A stretch of DNA of 64,000 nucleotides from NCBI GenBank assembly GCA_028736075.1, contig CP117875.1:1488001-1552000 (forward strand), in the 5' to 3' direction. The notes under the pieces were generated by a model. The model was not told the DNA's origin. It saw only the letters and a program-made list of their open reading frames with translations, and searched no databases. This document shows, piece by piece, positions 18,359-26,487 of the stretch (positions within the stretch are counted from its first letter, which is position 1; every line of letters starts with the position of its first letter). The DNA is from Chryseobacterium sp. KACC 21268 (GTDB lineage Bacteria; Bacteroidota; Bacteroidia; Flavobacteriales; Weeksellaceae). Position numbers and translations under genes: made by a program.

Positions 18359-18505
18359 CTAGTCTAATGAATTTACCAAAACCTTATATCGATAACCGAA
18401 AATGAGTTTCTGAAATTTGTTGAGTTTTGTAAAATCTCGTTTGCTATATTTTGGTAAAATTGCTTTGTTAATGTTGTTCAGAACTCTGAAAAATGCTTTT
18501 TTCAT
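18359..18505 (-). CDS. Small conserved basic protein (48 aa)
   Basis: The ORF reading MKKAFFRVLNNINKAILPKY...FGYRYKVLVNSLD resembles the short basic proteins of about 50 residues found across flavobacteria, sometimes annotated loosely as SsrA-binding protein. The start at 18505 is chosen because the family begins with MKK; a longer frame to 18565 adds 20 hydrophobic residues with no support. Function unknown. Confidence 0.6.
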   Translation of the reverse strand: MKKAFFRVLNNINKAILPKYSKRDFTKLNKFQKLIFGYRYKVLVNSLD

Positions 18506-18592
18506 AACTTGAAATTTTAAAATACTAATGGTTAAAATACAAGTTTCAAGCCACTCTAAAATCATTTATCGATCATCATTTATCAACTATAG

Positions 18593-18898
18593 TTACAGCA
18601 TCATCACATTTTCTATTTTCGCCACCTTTTGATAGATGTCGATGACTTGATCCGCATCCATCACGAAACATTGCAAAGAAACGGATGTGTATTTACCTTT
18701 GGAACTTTCTCTGTTGGATAAAGTGTATTTAAGGCCATCAAAAACTCTCAAGATCTCTGTGATCTTTTCAGAATCTCCAGGAACTATGAACTTGAAAAGG
18801 TATTCCTCTGGAAAGTTGTGCTGACTTTCTAATTTTTCCTTTAATGATTTGTAAAACTCTTCTGGATTATTGTGGTTGGTTTCTACGATATCTGCCAT
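18593..18898 (-). CDS. DUF493 (YbeD-like) family protein
   Basis: The 101-residue protein fits the DUF493 fold, a small ferredoxin-like ACT-type domain: EEYLFKFIVPGDSEKITEIL, SNRESSKGKYTSVSLQCFV, ADQVIDIYQKVAKIENVMML. The E. coli relative YbeD is encoded near lipoate genes, but its role is unclear. It lies downstream of the ferritin gene but is separated from it by a terminator. Confidence 0.85.
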   Translation of the reverse strand: MADIVETNHNNPEEFYKSLKEKLESQHNFPEEYLFKFIVPGDSEKITEILRVFDGLKYTLSNRESSKGKYTSVSLQCFVMDADQVIDIYQKVAKIENVMML

Positions 18899-18917
18899 GG
18901 TTTTGAATATTAAATTA

Positions 18918-18947
18918 ATAAAAAATCTCCGCTAAAAAACGGAGATC
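18918..18947 (-). terminator. Intrinsic terminator of the ferritin gene
   Basis: On the minus strand ATCTCCG (18946-18940) and CGGAGAT (18931-18925) form a 7-bp stem followed by a T run, 26 bases past the ferritin stop codon. Confidence 0.8.
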
Positions 18948-18972
18948 AAAGTTAGTGATATTTAATTTGTCC

Positions 18973-19527
18973 TTACGAAGGATTTTCAGCAGTCGCCTCT
19001 TGTGGAAGGGAAACGTCGTCTGGCGCTGTTTCCAAGGCTTTGTCCAACGTGAAAAGAGATTCGTCTGAAGCGCTGTCTCCACCAGCGATTTTCAATTTGT
19101 CGATCAATTCCAAAGCTAATTTTTCTTCCTCAATTTGTTCTTTCACAAACCATTGCATAAAATTCCACGTTGCCCAATCTTTCTCTTCAAAAGATAAGTT
19201 TACGATTTCGTAAATGGCAGTTGTATTGTCCACTTCGTGTTCAAAAACCTTATTGAAGGCGTCCGTTAGATTGAAAGGATTTTCCGGTGGTGCAGGAATC
19301 GCTTCCACTCTTGCCTCGCCACCTCTGTCCAAGATGTAACGCATAAATTTTATCATATGATTTCTTTCCTCCTGTGAGTGTCTGTATAGGAAATTGGCAA
19401 TTCCGCCATAGCCTTTGACGTCTGCCCAACAGCCGTAGGAAAGGAATATTTGTGAAGCGTGTGCTTCTTTTGTCATCTGTTTGATTAATGCCTCTTGCAT
19501 TTGGGGCGATAGTCTATTAGTATTCAT
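18973..19527 (-). CDS. Bacterial ferritin
   Basis: The 184-residue protein forms a four-helix ferritin: SPQMQEALIKQMTKEAHASQIFLSYGCWAD, SQEERNHMIKFMRYIL with the E-x-x-H ferroxidase ligands, DWATWNFMQWFVKEQIEEE, and a C-terminal acidic tail. It stores iron as ferric oxide in the cytoplasm. It has its own terminator. In the 269-base gap upstream no gene is supported; the sequence is AT-rich. Confidence 0.92.
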   Translation of the reverse strand: MNTNRLSPQMQEALIKQMTKEAHASQIFLSYGCWADVKGYGGIANFLYRHSQEERNHMIKFMRYILDRGGEARVEAIPAPPENPFNLTDAFNKVFEHEVDNTTAIYEIVNLSFEEKDWATWNFMQWFVKEQIEEEKLALELIDKLKIAGGDSASDESLFTLDKALETAPDDVSLPQEATAENPS

Positions 19528-19796
19528 TTTCTAATATTTTTTGTAATGTTAATTTTTTATTTGAATTGAAAATTATTATTGGCTCATTTTGAAACAATAA
19601 AGGAAGTGTTTTTATAAAAAGACAAATATTGAGCCAAAATCCGGTGAAGTAGAAAGGGTTTGTTATCATACGAATGGCGTGATTTTTGATGTGTAATTGT
19701 CTCATTATTAGTATATTAAATTTTTTTTAGGATTAATTAACATTCTGTTAATTATTTGTTTATATTCGATGTAAGAAAATAATACATAAGAACATT

Positions 19797-22613
19797 ATGA
19801 GAAAAAATTATGTGAAATTACCATTGCTCATTGCTGCGATCTATTTTGGAGGCAATTTGCATGCCCAATCCACACAGGATACAATTTCTAAAGAAAACAA
19901 AATTGAGGAAGTTGTTGTTGTGGGTTATGGTACTCAAAGAAAAGAGAATGTGACGGGAAGTATCGGGATTGTAACTGCAAAAGATTTAGCAGATAAACCT
20001 AATGCGAATCCACTTAACTCTGTGCAGGGAAAATTGGCCGGTGTGAATGTTGTGACTTCTGGTACGCCAGGAGGATCTCCAAGAGTTGACATCCGAGGTG
20101 TTGGATCATTATCAGGAAATACGGTTTTCATCGTAGATGGAATGATGACAGAAGATATATCTTTCCTAAATCCTCAGGATATCGAATCTATGAGTGTTTT
20201 GAAAGATCCATCATCTTTGGCGATTTTTGGAGCGAAAGCAGCTAATGGTGCTGTAATCATCAAAACCAAAAGTGGGAAAGGAAAACCAGTTTTTAATGTA
20301 AACTCTTATTTGGGTTTCAAGACGGTTACCAATGTTCCAAAAATGGTCAACTCTGATCAGTATATTGAACTTTACAATGAGAAACTGATCAATGATAACG
20401 GATCTTCTGCAGGATCTATTTCCAGAGCAAATTTTCCGGCTGACACAGATTGGTTCAAAGAGATTTTCCGCACAAGTATTATTAATTCAAACGATTTTTC
20501 TGCATCCGGAAGTTTAGGGAAACTTAATTATTATGGTAGTGTTGGATATCTTCAGGATGAAGGTAATTTGGCTGCCGGCCAGGGAATCAACTCAGGAAGT
20601 GGTTTTAATAGATTTAATACAAAATTGAATCTTAGCTACAAGATCACAGACAATATTACAATTGGGAATAATTTCTCTTTCTCAAAAACACGTACAGACG
20701 TGTCGCAAAATCCTTTGCTAAATGCACGTAATGCACCGCCATTGTTCCCGACAATGGATCCTGCAACTGGTAGCTATCAGTTTTTCAACGGATATTCTAT
20801 CGCCAATCCAAGAGCTCAGCTGGATCTTTACAGATCTCAGGTAAGACAGGAGAGATTGCTTAATAACGTTTTTGCAGAAATTAAATTCCTAAAGGATTTC
20901 ACTTTTAGAAGTAGTTATACTACAGATAATTATAGTCCAAGTCAGTACGAATATACTCCAGCAATTACATATACTCCACAAGCAACTATTTCTAATTTGC
21001 TAACTAGAAACAACAGATACAGAAATTATGTTTGGGATAATACGATTAACTGGAAAAAGAGTTTCGGAAATCATAACCTAGAATTATTAGGTGGTTTCTC
21101 TAGAATTAGAGATTCCCAGTCTGAAGAAGTTTGGAATGCAAAGAATGTTGCTTATGATGGAACAAATGGATCTTTGGATGTCTTTAACGGAACAGATATA
21201 CTATATTACAATGATACAGCAGAGGCTACCGGTGCAAGACCAGCTGCAACTCAGGATCAGCGTAGAATAGAGTCAATATTTGGAAGAATCAACTACGACT
21301 ATGCTGGGAAATACCTTTTGAACGCTTCGGTACGTAGAGATGCAACATCACAAATTTCTACAGATAGATACAAAACTTTTCCAGCTGTAAGTGTTGGTTG
21401 GGTTGTATCTAAGGAGGGATTCATGAGCGAGCAAAATGTTTTCAATCTATTGAAGTTCAGAGCGAGTTATGGTGAATTAGGAAATCCAAACGTAACAAGA
21501 AGATTTACTCAACGTGTTACAGTGATAGGCGGCGGTGCATATTATGGAAATAACGGATATCCAGCTTCTACAGTTGATGAGGTAATTGATCCAAGTATTG
21601 GATGGGAAACTACTGTAGGTACCGATTTCGGAGTTGAAATGGCTTTCCTTAATAATGATTTGAAAATCGAAGGGACTTACTATAATAAAGAATCAAAAGA
21701 TGTGGTTTACGGAATTAACCAAGGAACAATATCTGGAGCAAGTAACCCTAGAAACTTTATTACCAATGCTTATTCTTTCAGAAACAAAGGTTTCGAGGTG
21801 TCGCTTAATTATAACAAGAACCTTAGCGAAAGTGTAAAATTGGGATTCTATGGTAACTTCACATCACTTAAAAATGAGATTACTGATGTTTTCGGAGGAT
21901 CTTTCTTAGAAACAGGTGCTAGTTTGTTTGGTAACTCAATCGTTAGATTGCAAGCTGGACAGGCAGTTGGCTCTTATTATGGATACGATGTTGCGGGTGT
22001 ATTCCAGACAGATGCGGAAGCGGCAGCCTCTGGTCAGACTGGTGCAAAAGCTGGTTGGTTTAAATTTGCTGATCAAGATGGAAACGGCATCATTGATACC
22101 AGAGATAAGACATTCCTAGGAAGTCCTATTCCAAAAGGAACTTATGGTTTCGGTTTCACGCTTAATGTACATTCCATGGATTTTGGAATTGATTTCCAAG
22201 GTGTATTCGGGAACAAAATTTATAATTACAATCGTGAACAACGTTATGGTAACGAAAGTTGGGATCTAGATATGTACAATAATAGATGGAGAGGTGCTGG
22301 AACTTCTAACACCAATTCTATGATTACTTCTAATCAATCTATTATTTTGCCAAGCAGCTTTTATGTAGAAGATGGCAGCTATTTCAGAATCAGAAATATT
22401 CAAGTAGGTTACAGCTTACCTTCAGTGATAGCTCAATCTCTATCTGTTAAAAAACTGAGAATTTATCTTAGTGCACAAAACCCTTGGACTAGCTTCAAGT
22501 ACAACGGATTCTCCCCGGAGATTATGAACCAGGATAGAGTACAGATGGGTATTGATAATAATATCTATCCTATCTCTGCGATTTATACAATGGGTATGAA
22601 CTTAACATTTTAA
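19797..22613 (+). CDS. SusC/RagA-type TonB-dependent outer-membrane transporter
   Basis: The 938-residue protein has a signal peptide (ending NLHAQS), the SusC-type plug start KIEEVVVVGYGTQRKENVTGSI, the conserved PRVDIRGVGSLSGNTVFIVDGM, and a beta barrel ending MGMNLTF. It imports oligosaccharides together with the SusD protein encoded 11 bases downstream. It lacks the N-terminal carboxypeptidase-like domain often seen in this family: only about 15 residues separate signal and plug. It heads a carbohydrate locus with GH144 and GH3 enzymes. Confidence 0.95.
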   Translation: MRKNYVKLPLLIAAIYFGGNLHAQSTQDTISKENKIEEVVVVGYGTQRKENVTGSIGIVTAKDLADKPNANPLNSVQGKLAGVNVVTSGTPGGSPRVDIRGVGSLSGNTVFIVDGMMTEDISFLNPQDIESMSVLKDPSSLAIFGAKAANGAVIIKTKSGKGKPVFNVNSYLGFKTVTNVPKMVNSDQYIELYNEKLINDNGSSAGSISRANFPADTDWFKEIFRTSIINSNDFSASGSLGKLNYYGSVGYLQDEGNLAAGQGINSGSGFNRFNTKLNLSYKITDNITIGNNFSFSKTRTDVSQNPLLNARNAPPLFPTMDPATGSYQFFNGYSIANPRAQLDLYRSQVRQERLLNNVFAEIKFLKDFTFRSSYTTDNYSPSQYEYTPAITYTPQATISNLLTRNNRYRNYVWDNTINWKKSFGNHNLELLGGFSRIRDSQSEEVWNAKNVAYDGTNGSLDVFNGTDILYYNDTAEATGARPAATQDQRRIESIFGRINYDYAGKYLLNASVRRDATSQISTDRYKTFPAVSVGWVVSKEGFMSEQNVFNLLKFRASYGELGNPNVTRRFTQRVTVIGGGAYYGNNGYPASTVDEVIDPSIGWETTVGTDFGVEMAFLNNDLKIEGTYYNKESKDVVYGINQGTISGASNPRNFITNAYSFRNKGFEVSLNYNKNLSESVKLGFYGNFTSLKNEITDVFGGSFLETGASLFGNSIVRLQAGQAVGSYYGYDVAGVFQTDAEAAASGQTGAKAGWFKFADQDGNGIIDTRDKTFLGSPIPKGTYGFGFTLNVHSMDFGIDFQGVFGNKIYNYNREQRYGNESWDLDMYNNRWRGAGTSNTNSMITSNQSIILPSSFYVEDGSYFRIRNIQVGYSLPSVIAQSLSVKKLRIYLSAQNPWTSFKYNGFSPEIMNQDRVQMGIDNNIYPISAIYTMGMNLTF

Positions 22614-22624
22614 TTAGAAAAATC

Positions 22625-24046
22625 ATGAAAAAAATATTTTTAACACTCTCCATATTCTCCGTATTTGCTAGTTGTAGTGAGGATTTTGTAGACATAAAAC
22701 TAGAAGGAGTCACAGTAGCAGATGATTTCTTCAAAACACCAGATGATGCTATGAAAGCTACCAATGCTATTTATAGTTTCTTAAGAAGCTGGGAGAACAC
22801 AGGCTTTCCTGCACAGTATGTATTTGGTGTAACAGGAGATGATGTGGAAAAAGGATCTAATCCTGGTGATGCATCTTTCATCAATGCTTATGATAACTTC
22901 AGTTACACAATCAGTGATGACGGGGTTCACGGTTATTGGACGGGACAATGGCAGGCAGTTCAGAGAGCTAATCAAGTTATTACCAACGTTCCAAAAATCG
23001 AAATGGATGAAACTCTAAAAAACAGATTAGTTGCAGAAGCTAAAATGTTGAGAGCTTATTTCTACTTCAATCTTGTAAGAATCTACGGTGGCGTTCCAAT
23101 TTTTGATGGATTGCAAACCAATTATATTCAACCTAGAAACTCTTCCGCTGAAGTTTATGCTTTTATCGTAAAAGATTTGACAGAGGCATCACAAATTCTA
23201 CCTCAGAATTATCCAGCATCTGATGTTGGTAGAGTTACAAAAGGAGGTGCTTTGGGACTTCTTTCAAAAGTTTATCTTTATATGAAAGATTACCAAAAAG
23301 CTTATGATACTTCTAACCTAGTAATGGGATTAGGTTATGGATTAGATCCAGATTTTAACCATTTGTTCAGACCAGCTGGAGAATTCGGTTCAGAGTCAGT
23401 TTTCGAAGTAAACTGTGGATGTTCAGCTGAATTTGGAGGTAGTCAATATGCAGAAGTTCAAGGTGTTAGAAATCAGTTTGGATGGGGCTTCTTCACGCCT
23501 ACTCAAGCTTTGGAAAATGCATTTGAACCAGGTGATATCAGAAAAGAATTGACGATTTTGAGAGAAGGTGAAACAACTCTTGAAGGAGATTTGATCAAGA
23601 AAGGAGATCCTCAGGCAGGAAACATGTGGAATCAAAAAGTATATGTTCCAACATCTCTAAACAACAATGCTTGTGGCTATGGTTCTATCCAGAACTTAAG
23701 AATTTTAAGATTTGCAGATATTCTTTTGATTAATGCAGAAGCTGCTAATGAGTTAGGAAATACAGCTGCAGCAATCACTAATATTAATAAAGTAAGGCTT
23801 AGAGCTAATCTTGGAGAAACTACCGCTAGTACCCAATCTGCTCTTAGAACTGCAATCTGGCAGGAGAGAAGAGTAGAGTTGGCAATGGAAATGGACAGAT
23901 TCCCAGATCTTGTAAGAACAGGTCAGGCTGCTGCAGTTCTAGGACCATTAGGATTCCAAACAAATAAAAATGAGTTGTTCCCAATTCCTTTGCAGGCAAT
24001 TACAGATAGTAAAGGTGTTTTAACACAAAACCCAGGATATAACTAA
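22625..24046 (+). CDS. SusD/RagB-type glycan-binding lipoprotein
   Basis: The 473-residue lipoprotein (MKKIFLTLSIFSVFASCSED, lipobox Cys17) shows the SusD pattern: DDAMKATNAIYSFLR, WQAVQRANQVITNVPKI, RLVAEAKMLRAYFYFNLVRIYGGVPIF, KGGALGLLSKVYLYMKDYQKAY, RFADILLINAEAANELG and WQERRVELAMEMDRFPDLVRTG. It is surface-exposed and docks on the adjacent SusC. A terminator follows, so the enzyme genes downstream need their own or a read-through transcript. Confidence 0.95.
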   Translation: MKKIFLTLSIFSVFASCSEDFVDIKLEGVTVADDFFKTPDDAMKATNAIYSFLRSWENTGFPAQYVFGVTGDDVEKGSNPGDASFINAYDNFSYTISDDGVHGYWTGQWQAVQRANQVITNVPKIEMDETLKNRLVAEAKMLRAYFYFNLVRIYGGVPIFDGLQTNYIQPRNSSAEVYAFIVKDLTEASQILPQNYPASDVGRVTKGGALGLLSKVYLYMKDYQKAYDTSNLVMGLGYGLDPDFNHLFRPAGEFGSESVFEVNCGCSAEFGGSQYAEVQGVRNQFGWGFFTPTQALENAFEPGDIRKELTILREGETTLEGDLIKKGDPQAGNMWNQKVYVPTSLNNNACGYGSIQNLRILRFADILLINAEAANELGNTAAAITNINKVRLRANLGETTASTQSALRTAIWQERRVELAMEMDRFPDLVRTGQAAAVLGPLGFQTNKNELFPIPLQAITDSKGVLTQNPGYN

Positions 24047-24070
24047 TAGTTTTTGTAACCTGAAAATTTT

Positions 24071-24103
24071 AAAGAGGAGGATTTTGTCCTCCTCTTTTTT
24101 TAT
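24071..24103 (+). terminator. Intrinsic terminator after susD
   Basis: AAAGAGGAGGA (24071-24081) pairs perfectly with TCCTCCTCTTT (24087-24097) and runs into a T tract. Confidence 0.85.
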
Positions 24104-24123
24104 TAATTGATATAATATAAATT

Positions 24124-25512
24124 ATGAAAAATATAGTATCATTAGCGGTTGTTCCGCTCACACTTTTACTTTCCTGTAAAAATTCACAAGTCACGAATTC
24201 TGACCCAAGTGCAAAACAAATCTCAAAAAAACTCACAGACAATCAACTCATGGACAAAGTCCAAAGCGATGCTCTCAAATATTTCTGGGAATTCGCAGAA
24301 CCAAAATCTATGTTGGGCAGAGAACGCTACCACGAGGATAACATCTATCCGGATAATGACAAACATGTAGTTACAACTGGCGGTTCAGGTTTTGGATTGA
24401 TGACGATTTTAGTAGGTGTTGATAGGAAATTTATTCCTCGTCAGGAAGCTGTCAAAAGACTCAATCATATTGCAGATTTTCTGGCAACAGCAGACCGTTT
24501 CCACGGCGCCTGGCCACATTGGATCAACGGAGAAACTGGCAAGGTTGTCCCTTTTGGAAAGAAAGATAACGGCGGAGATCTTGTAGAAACCGCATTTTTG
24601 ACACAGGGAATCATCTGTGTCAGAGAATACTTCAAAAATGGAAATACAGAAGAAAAACAACTGGCCGCAAAAATGGACAAACTCTGGAAAGGCGTCGAGT
24701 GGAACTGGTACACAAAAGGTGGACAAAAGGTTTTATATTGGCACTGGTCGCCAACTTATGGCTGGGAAATGAACTTTCCACTAGAAGGTTACAACGAGTG
24801 TCTGATAACCTACGTTCTCGCAGCAGCATCACCAGATTATTCCATAGATTCAGAAACTTATAACAAAGGCTGGTCTCGCAATGGAACCTACACCACGGAC
24901 CGCACAAAATACGGATTGCCACTTTACGTCAAACACAATTATGCGGAAGAATTCGGAGGGCCATTGTTTTGGTCGCAATATTCTTACTTAGGTTTGGATC
25001 CACGCGGACTATCGGATCAATATGTGAAAAGCTATTGGGATCTCAATCGAAATCATGTGTTGATAGATTACAAATACTGCGTTGAAAATCCGCTAGGCTT
25101 CAAAGGATATTCAGAGAAATACTGGGGACTTACGGCTGGCTACACACGAAACAAAGATGGCTCCGTAGGTTATGCAGCGCACCAGCCTATGAAAGAAGAC
25201 TTTGGTGTCATCACGCCAACAGCAGCGCTGAGCTCAATGCCATACACACCTCAGGAATCAACAGCATTTTTAAGATTTTTGTACGAAGAAAAACCGAAAT
25301 TTATCGGTCAGGCTGGGCCATATGATGCAACTTCCATCAATTTTGATGACTGGACAACGCCACGATATCTCGCTATAGATCAAGGCACTATTGCACCAAT
25401 GATAGAGAATCACAGATCAGGATTACTTTGGAATCTTTTTATGAACGCACCAGAAATAAGAAATGGTCTCAAAAAAATCGGATTTAAGTCCACAGAACAT
25501 AAGATTCAATAA
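24124..25512 (+). CDS. GH144-like glucanase lipoprotein (probable endo-beta-1,2-glucanase)
   Basis: The 462-residue protein has a lipoprotein signal (LTLLLSCKN). Its body matches the glucoamylase-like (alpha/alpha)6 barrel family: SDALKYFWEFAEPKSMLGRER, GTGGSGFGLM-type segment, FHGAWPHWINGETGK, NGGDLVETAFLTQG, LYWHWSPTYGWEMN, EGYNECLITYVLAAASP, and C-terminal LAIDQGTIAPMIENHRSG. In Bacteroidota this family includes GH144 enzymes that cut beta-1,2-glucan to sophorose-type oligosaccharides. That specificity is inferred; other glucans are possible. It sits between SusC/D and a GH3 beta-glucosidase. Confidence 0.85.
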   Translation: MKNIVSLAVVPLTLLLSCKNSQVTNSDPSAKQISKKLTDNQLMDKVQSDALKYFWEFAEPKSMLGRERYHEDNIYPDNDKHVVTTGGSGFGLMTILVGVDRKFIPRQEAVKRLNHIADFLATADRFHGAWPHWINGETGKVVPFGKKDNGGDLVETAFLTQGIICVREYFKNGNTEEKQLAAKMDKLWKGVEWNWYTKGGQKVLYWHWSPTYGWEMNFPLEGYNECLITYVLAAASPDYSIDSETYNKGWSRNGTYTTDRTKYGLPLYVKHNYAEEFGGPLFWSQYSYLGLDPRGLSDQYVKSYWDLNRNHVLIDYKYCVENPLGFKGYSEKYWGLTAGYTRNKDGSVGYAAHQPMKEDFGVITPTAALSSMPYTPQESTAFLRFLYEEKPKFIGQAGPYDATSINFDDWTTPRYLAIDQGTIAPMIENHRSGLLWNLFMNAPEIRNGLKKIGFKSTEHKIQ

Positions 25513-25580
25513 AACAAAAAGTACTATCTTTAAACACTAAATTTTATTGTATCTTTTTGAGACATTAAATAATTTTTGGA

Positions 25581-25690
25581 GCTTAATCCCGCTGTCCGCT
25601 ATATCTTTTTTGTTTTGGAACGTTGTCATTTTGATTTAATTTTTTACAAAAAACAAAAAAGGATGCCGCTACCATCGGGGCTAGGGATTT
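25581..25690 (+). ncRNA. Intergenic hairpin element, copy B
   Basis: An outer helix AATCCC (25585-25590) with GGGATT (25684-25689) encloses a perfect 12-bp helix, CTTTTTTGTTTT (25605-25616) with AAAACAAAAAAG (25650-25661). The loop is AT-rich. Conserved words TCCCGCT, CCGCTAT, AAAAAAGGAT and ATCGGGGCTAGG follow the plan of the copies at 4123 and 60884. It lies in the 246-base gap before the esterase gene, in sense orientation. Confidence 0.5.
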
Positions 25691-25758
25691 GTACATAGAA
25701 TAAAAATTCAACACAGATAGAAGATTTGAATTCTAAAGTGTTTTTGAAAATTTAAAAT

Positions 25759-26463
25759 ATGAAATTAAAAAATATCGCTTTTTTGCTACTGGTTTTTTCA
25801 TCTTTCGCAAAGGCACAGGAGATAAAATCTGAGTTTAATAAAGAAGTTAAAATCCAGAAGAAACTATCATACATCCTGGATATTCCTCAAAATACAAAAA
25901 ACAAAATACCGTTGATTGTATTTCTGCACGGCTCAGGAGAACGGGGAAACAACCTGGAAATAGTAAAGAATCATAGTCCATTCACTTACAAAAGCCTGAT
26001 CAGCGAGCCTGTTGCTATTTTAGCACCTCAATGTCCGGAAAATACATGGTGGGACACAGACGCTGTTTATTTTCTGATCAAAGAAATCTCAGAAAAGTAT
26101 AAGATTGACAAAGACAGAATCTATCTCACTGGACTATCCATGGGAGGCTGGGGAACTTTGAAGTTAGCTAGCGAGCACCCGGAAATGTTTGCAGCAGTTT
26201 CAGCAGTTTGCGCACCTACGGACAGAGTAATGTTGGCAAATATTCAGAATTACAAAGGTCTTAATATCAAATTATTCCACGGTGGAATGGATGATATTGT
26301 ACTTCCGGAAAATGCTTTCAATTTCTATCAAAAATTACATCCCGTGAATCCAAAGGCAGAACTCACAATCTTTCCAAACGATAACCACAACTCTTGGGAT
26401 TCCACATATTCTGATCCTAAACTATATGAATGGATGTTATCTTTGAGAAAAAATAGAAATTAG
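25759..26463 (+). CDS. Exported alpha/beta-hydrolase esterase
   Basis: The 234-residue protein has a signal peptide (AFLLLVFSSFAKAQ) and an esterase fold: oxyanion segment IVFLHGSGERG, nucleophile Ser in GLSMGGWGT, Asp in HGGMDDIV and His in NDNHNSWD. It resembles the PHB-depolymerase/feruloyl-esterase-like family common in glycan loci. It lies 24 bases before the GH3 gene, in the same operon, so it may remove ester groups from the polysaccharide. Confidence 0.85.
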   Translation: MKLKNIAFLLLVFSSFAKAQEIKSEFNKEVKIQKKLSYILDIPQNTKNKIPLIVFLHGSGERGNNLEIVKNHSPFTYKSLISEPVAILAPQCPENTWWDTDAVYFLIKEISEKYKIDKDRIYLTGLSMGGWGTLKLASEHPEMFAAVSAVCAPTDRVMLANIQNYKGLNIKLFHGGMDDIVLPENAFNFYQKLHPVNPKAELTIFPNDNHNSWDSTYSDPKLYEWMLSLRKNRN

Positions 26464-26487
26464 AAAAAAAAATTAAATATATATAGA

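Noticed and set aside
19517-19705. 62-codon minus-strand frame overlapping the ferritin start
   Set aside because: It has no recognisable domain, is AT-driven and overlaps the ferritin gene; no support as a real gene.
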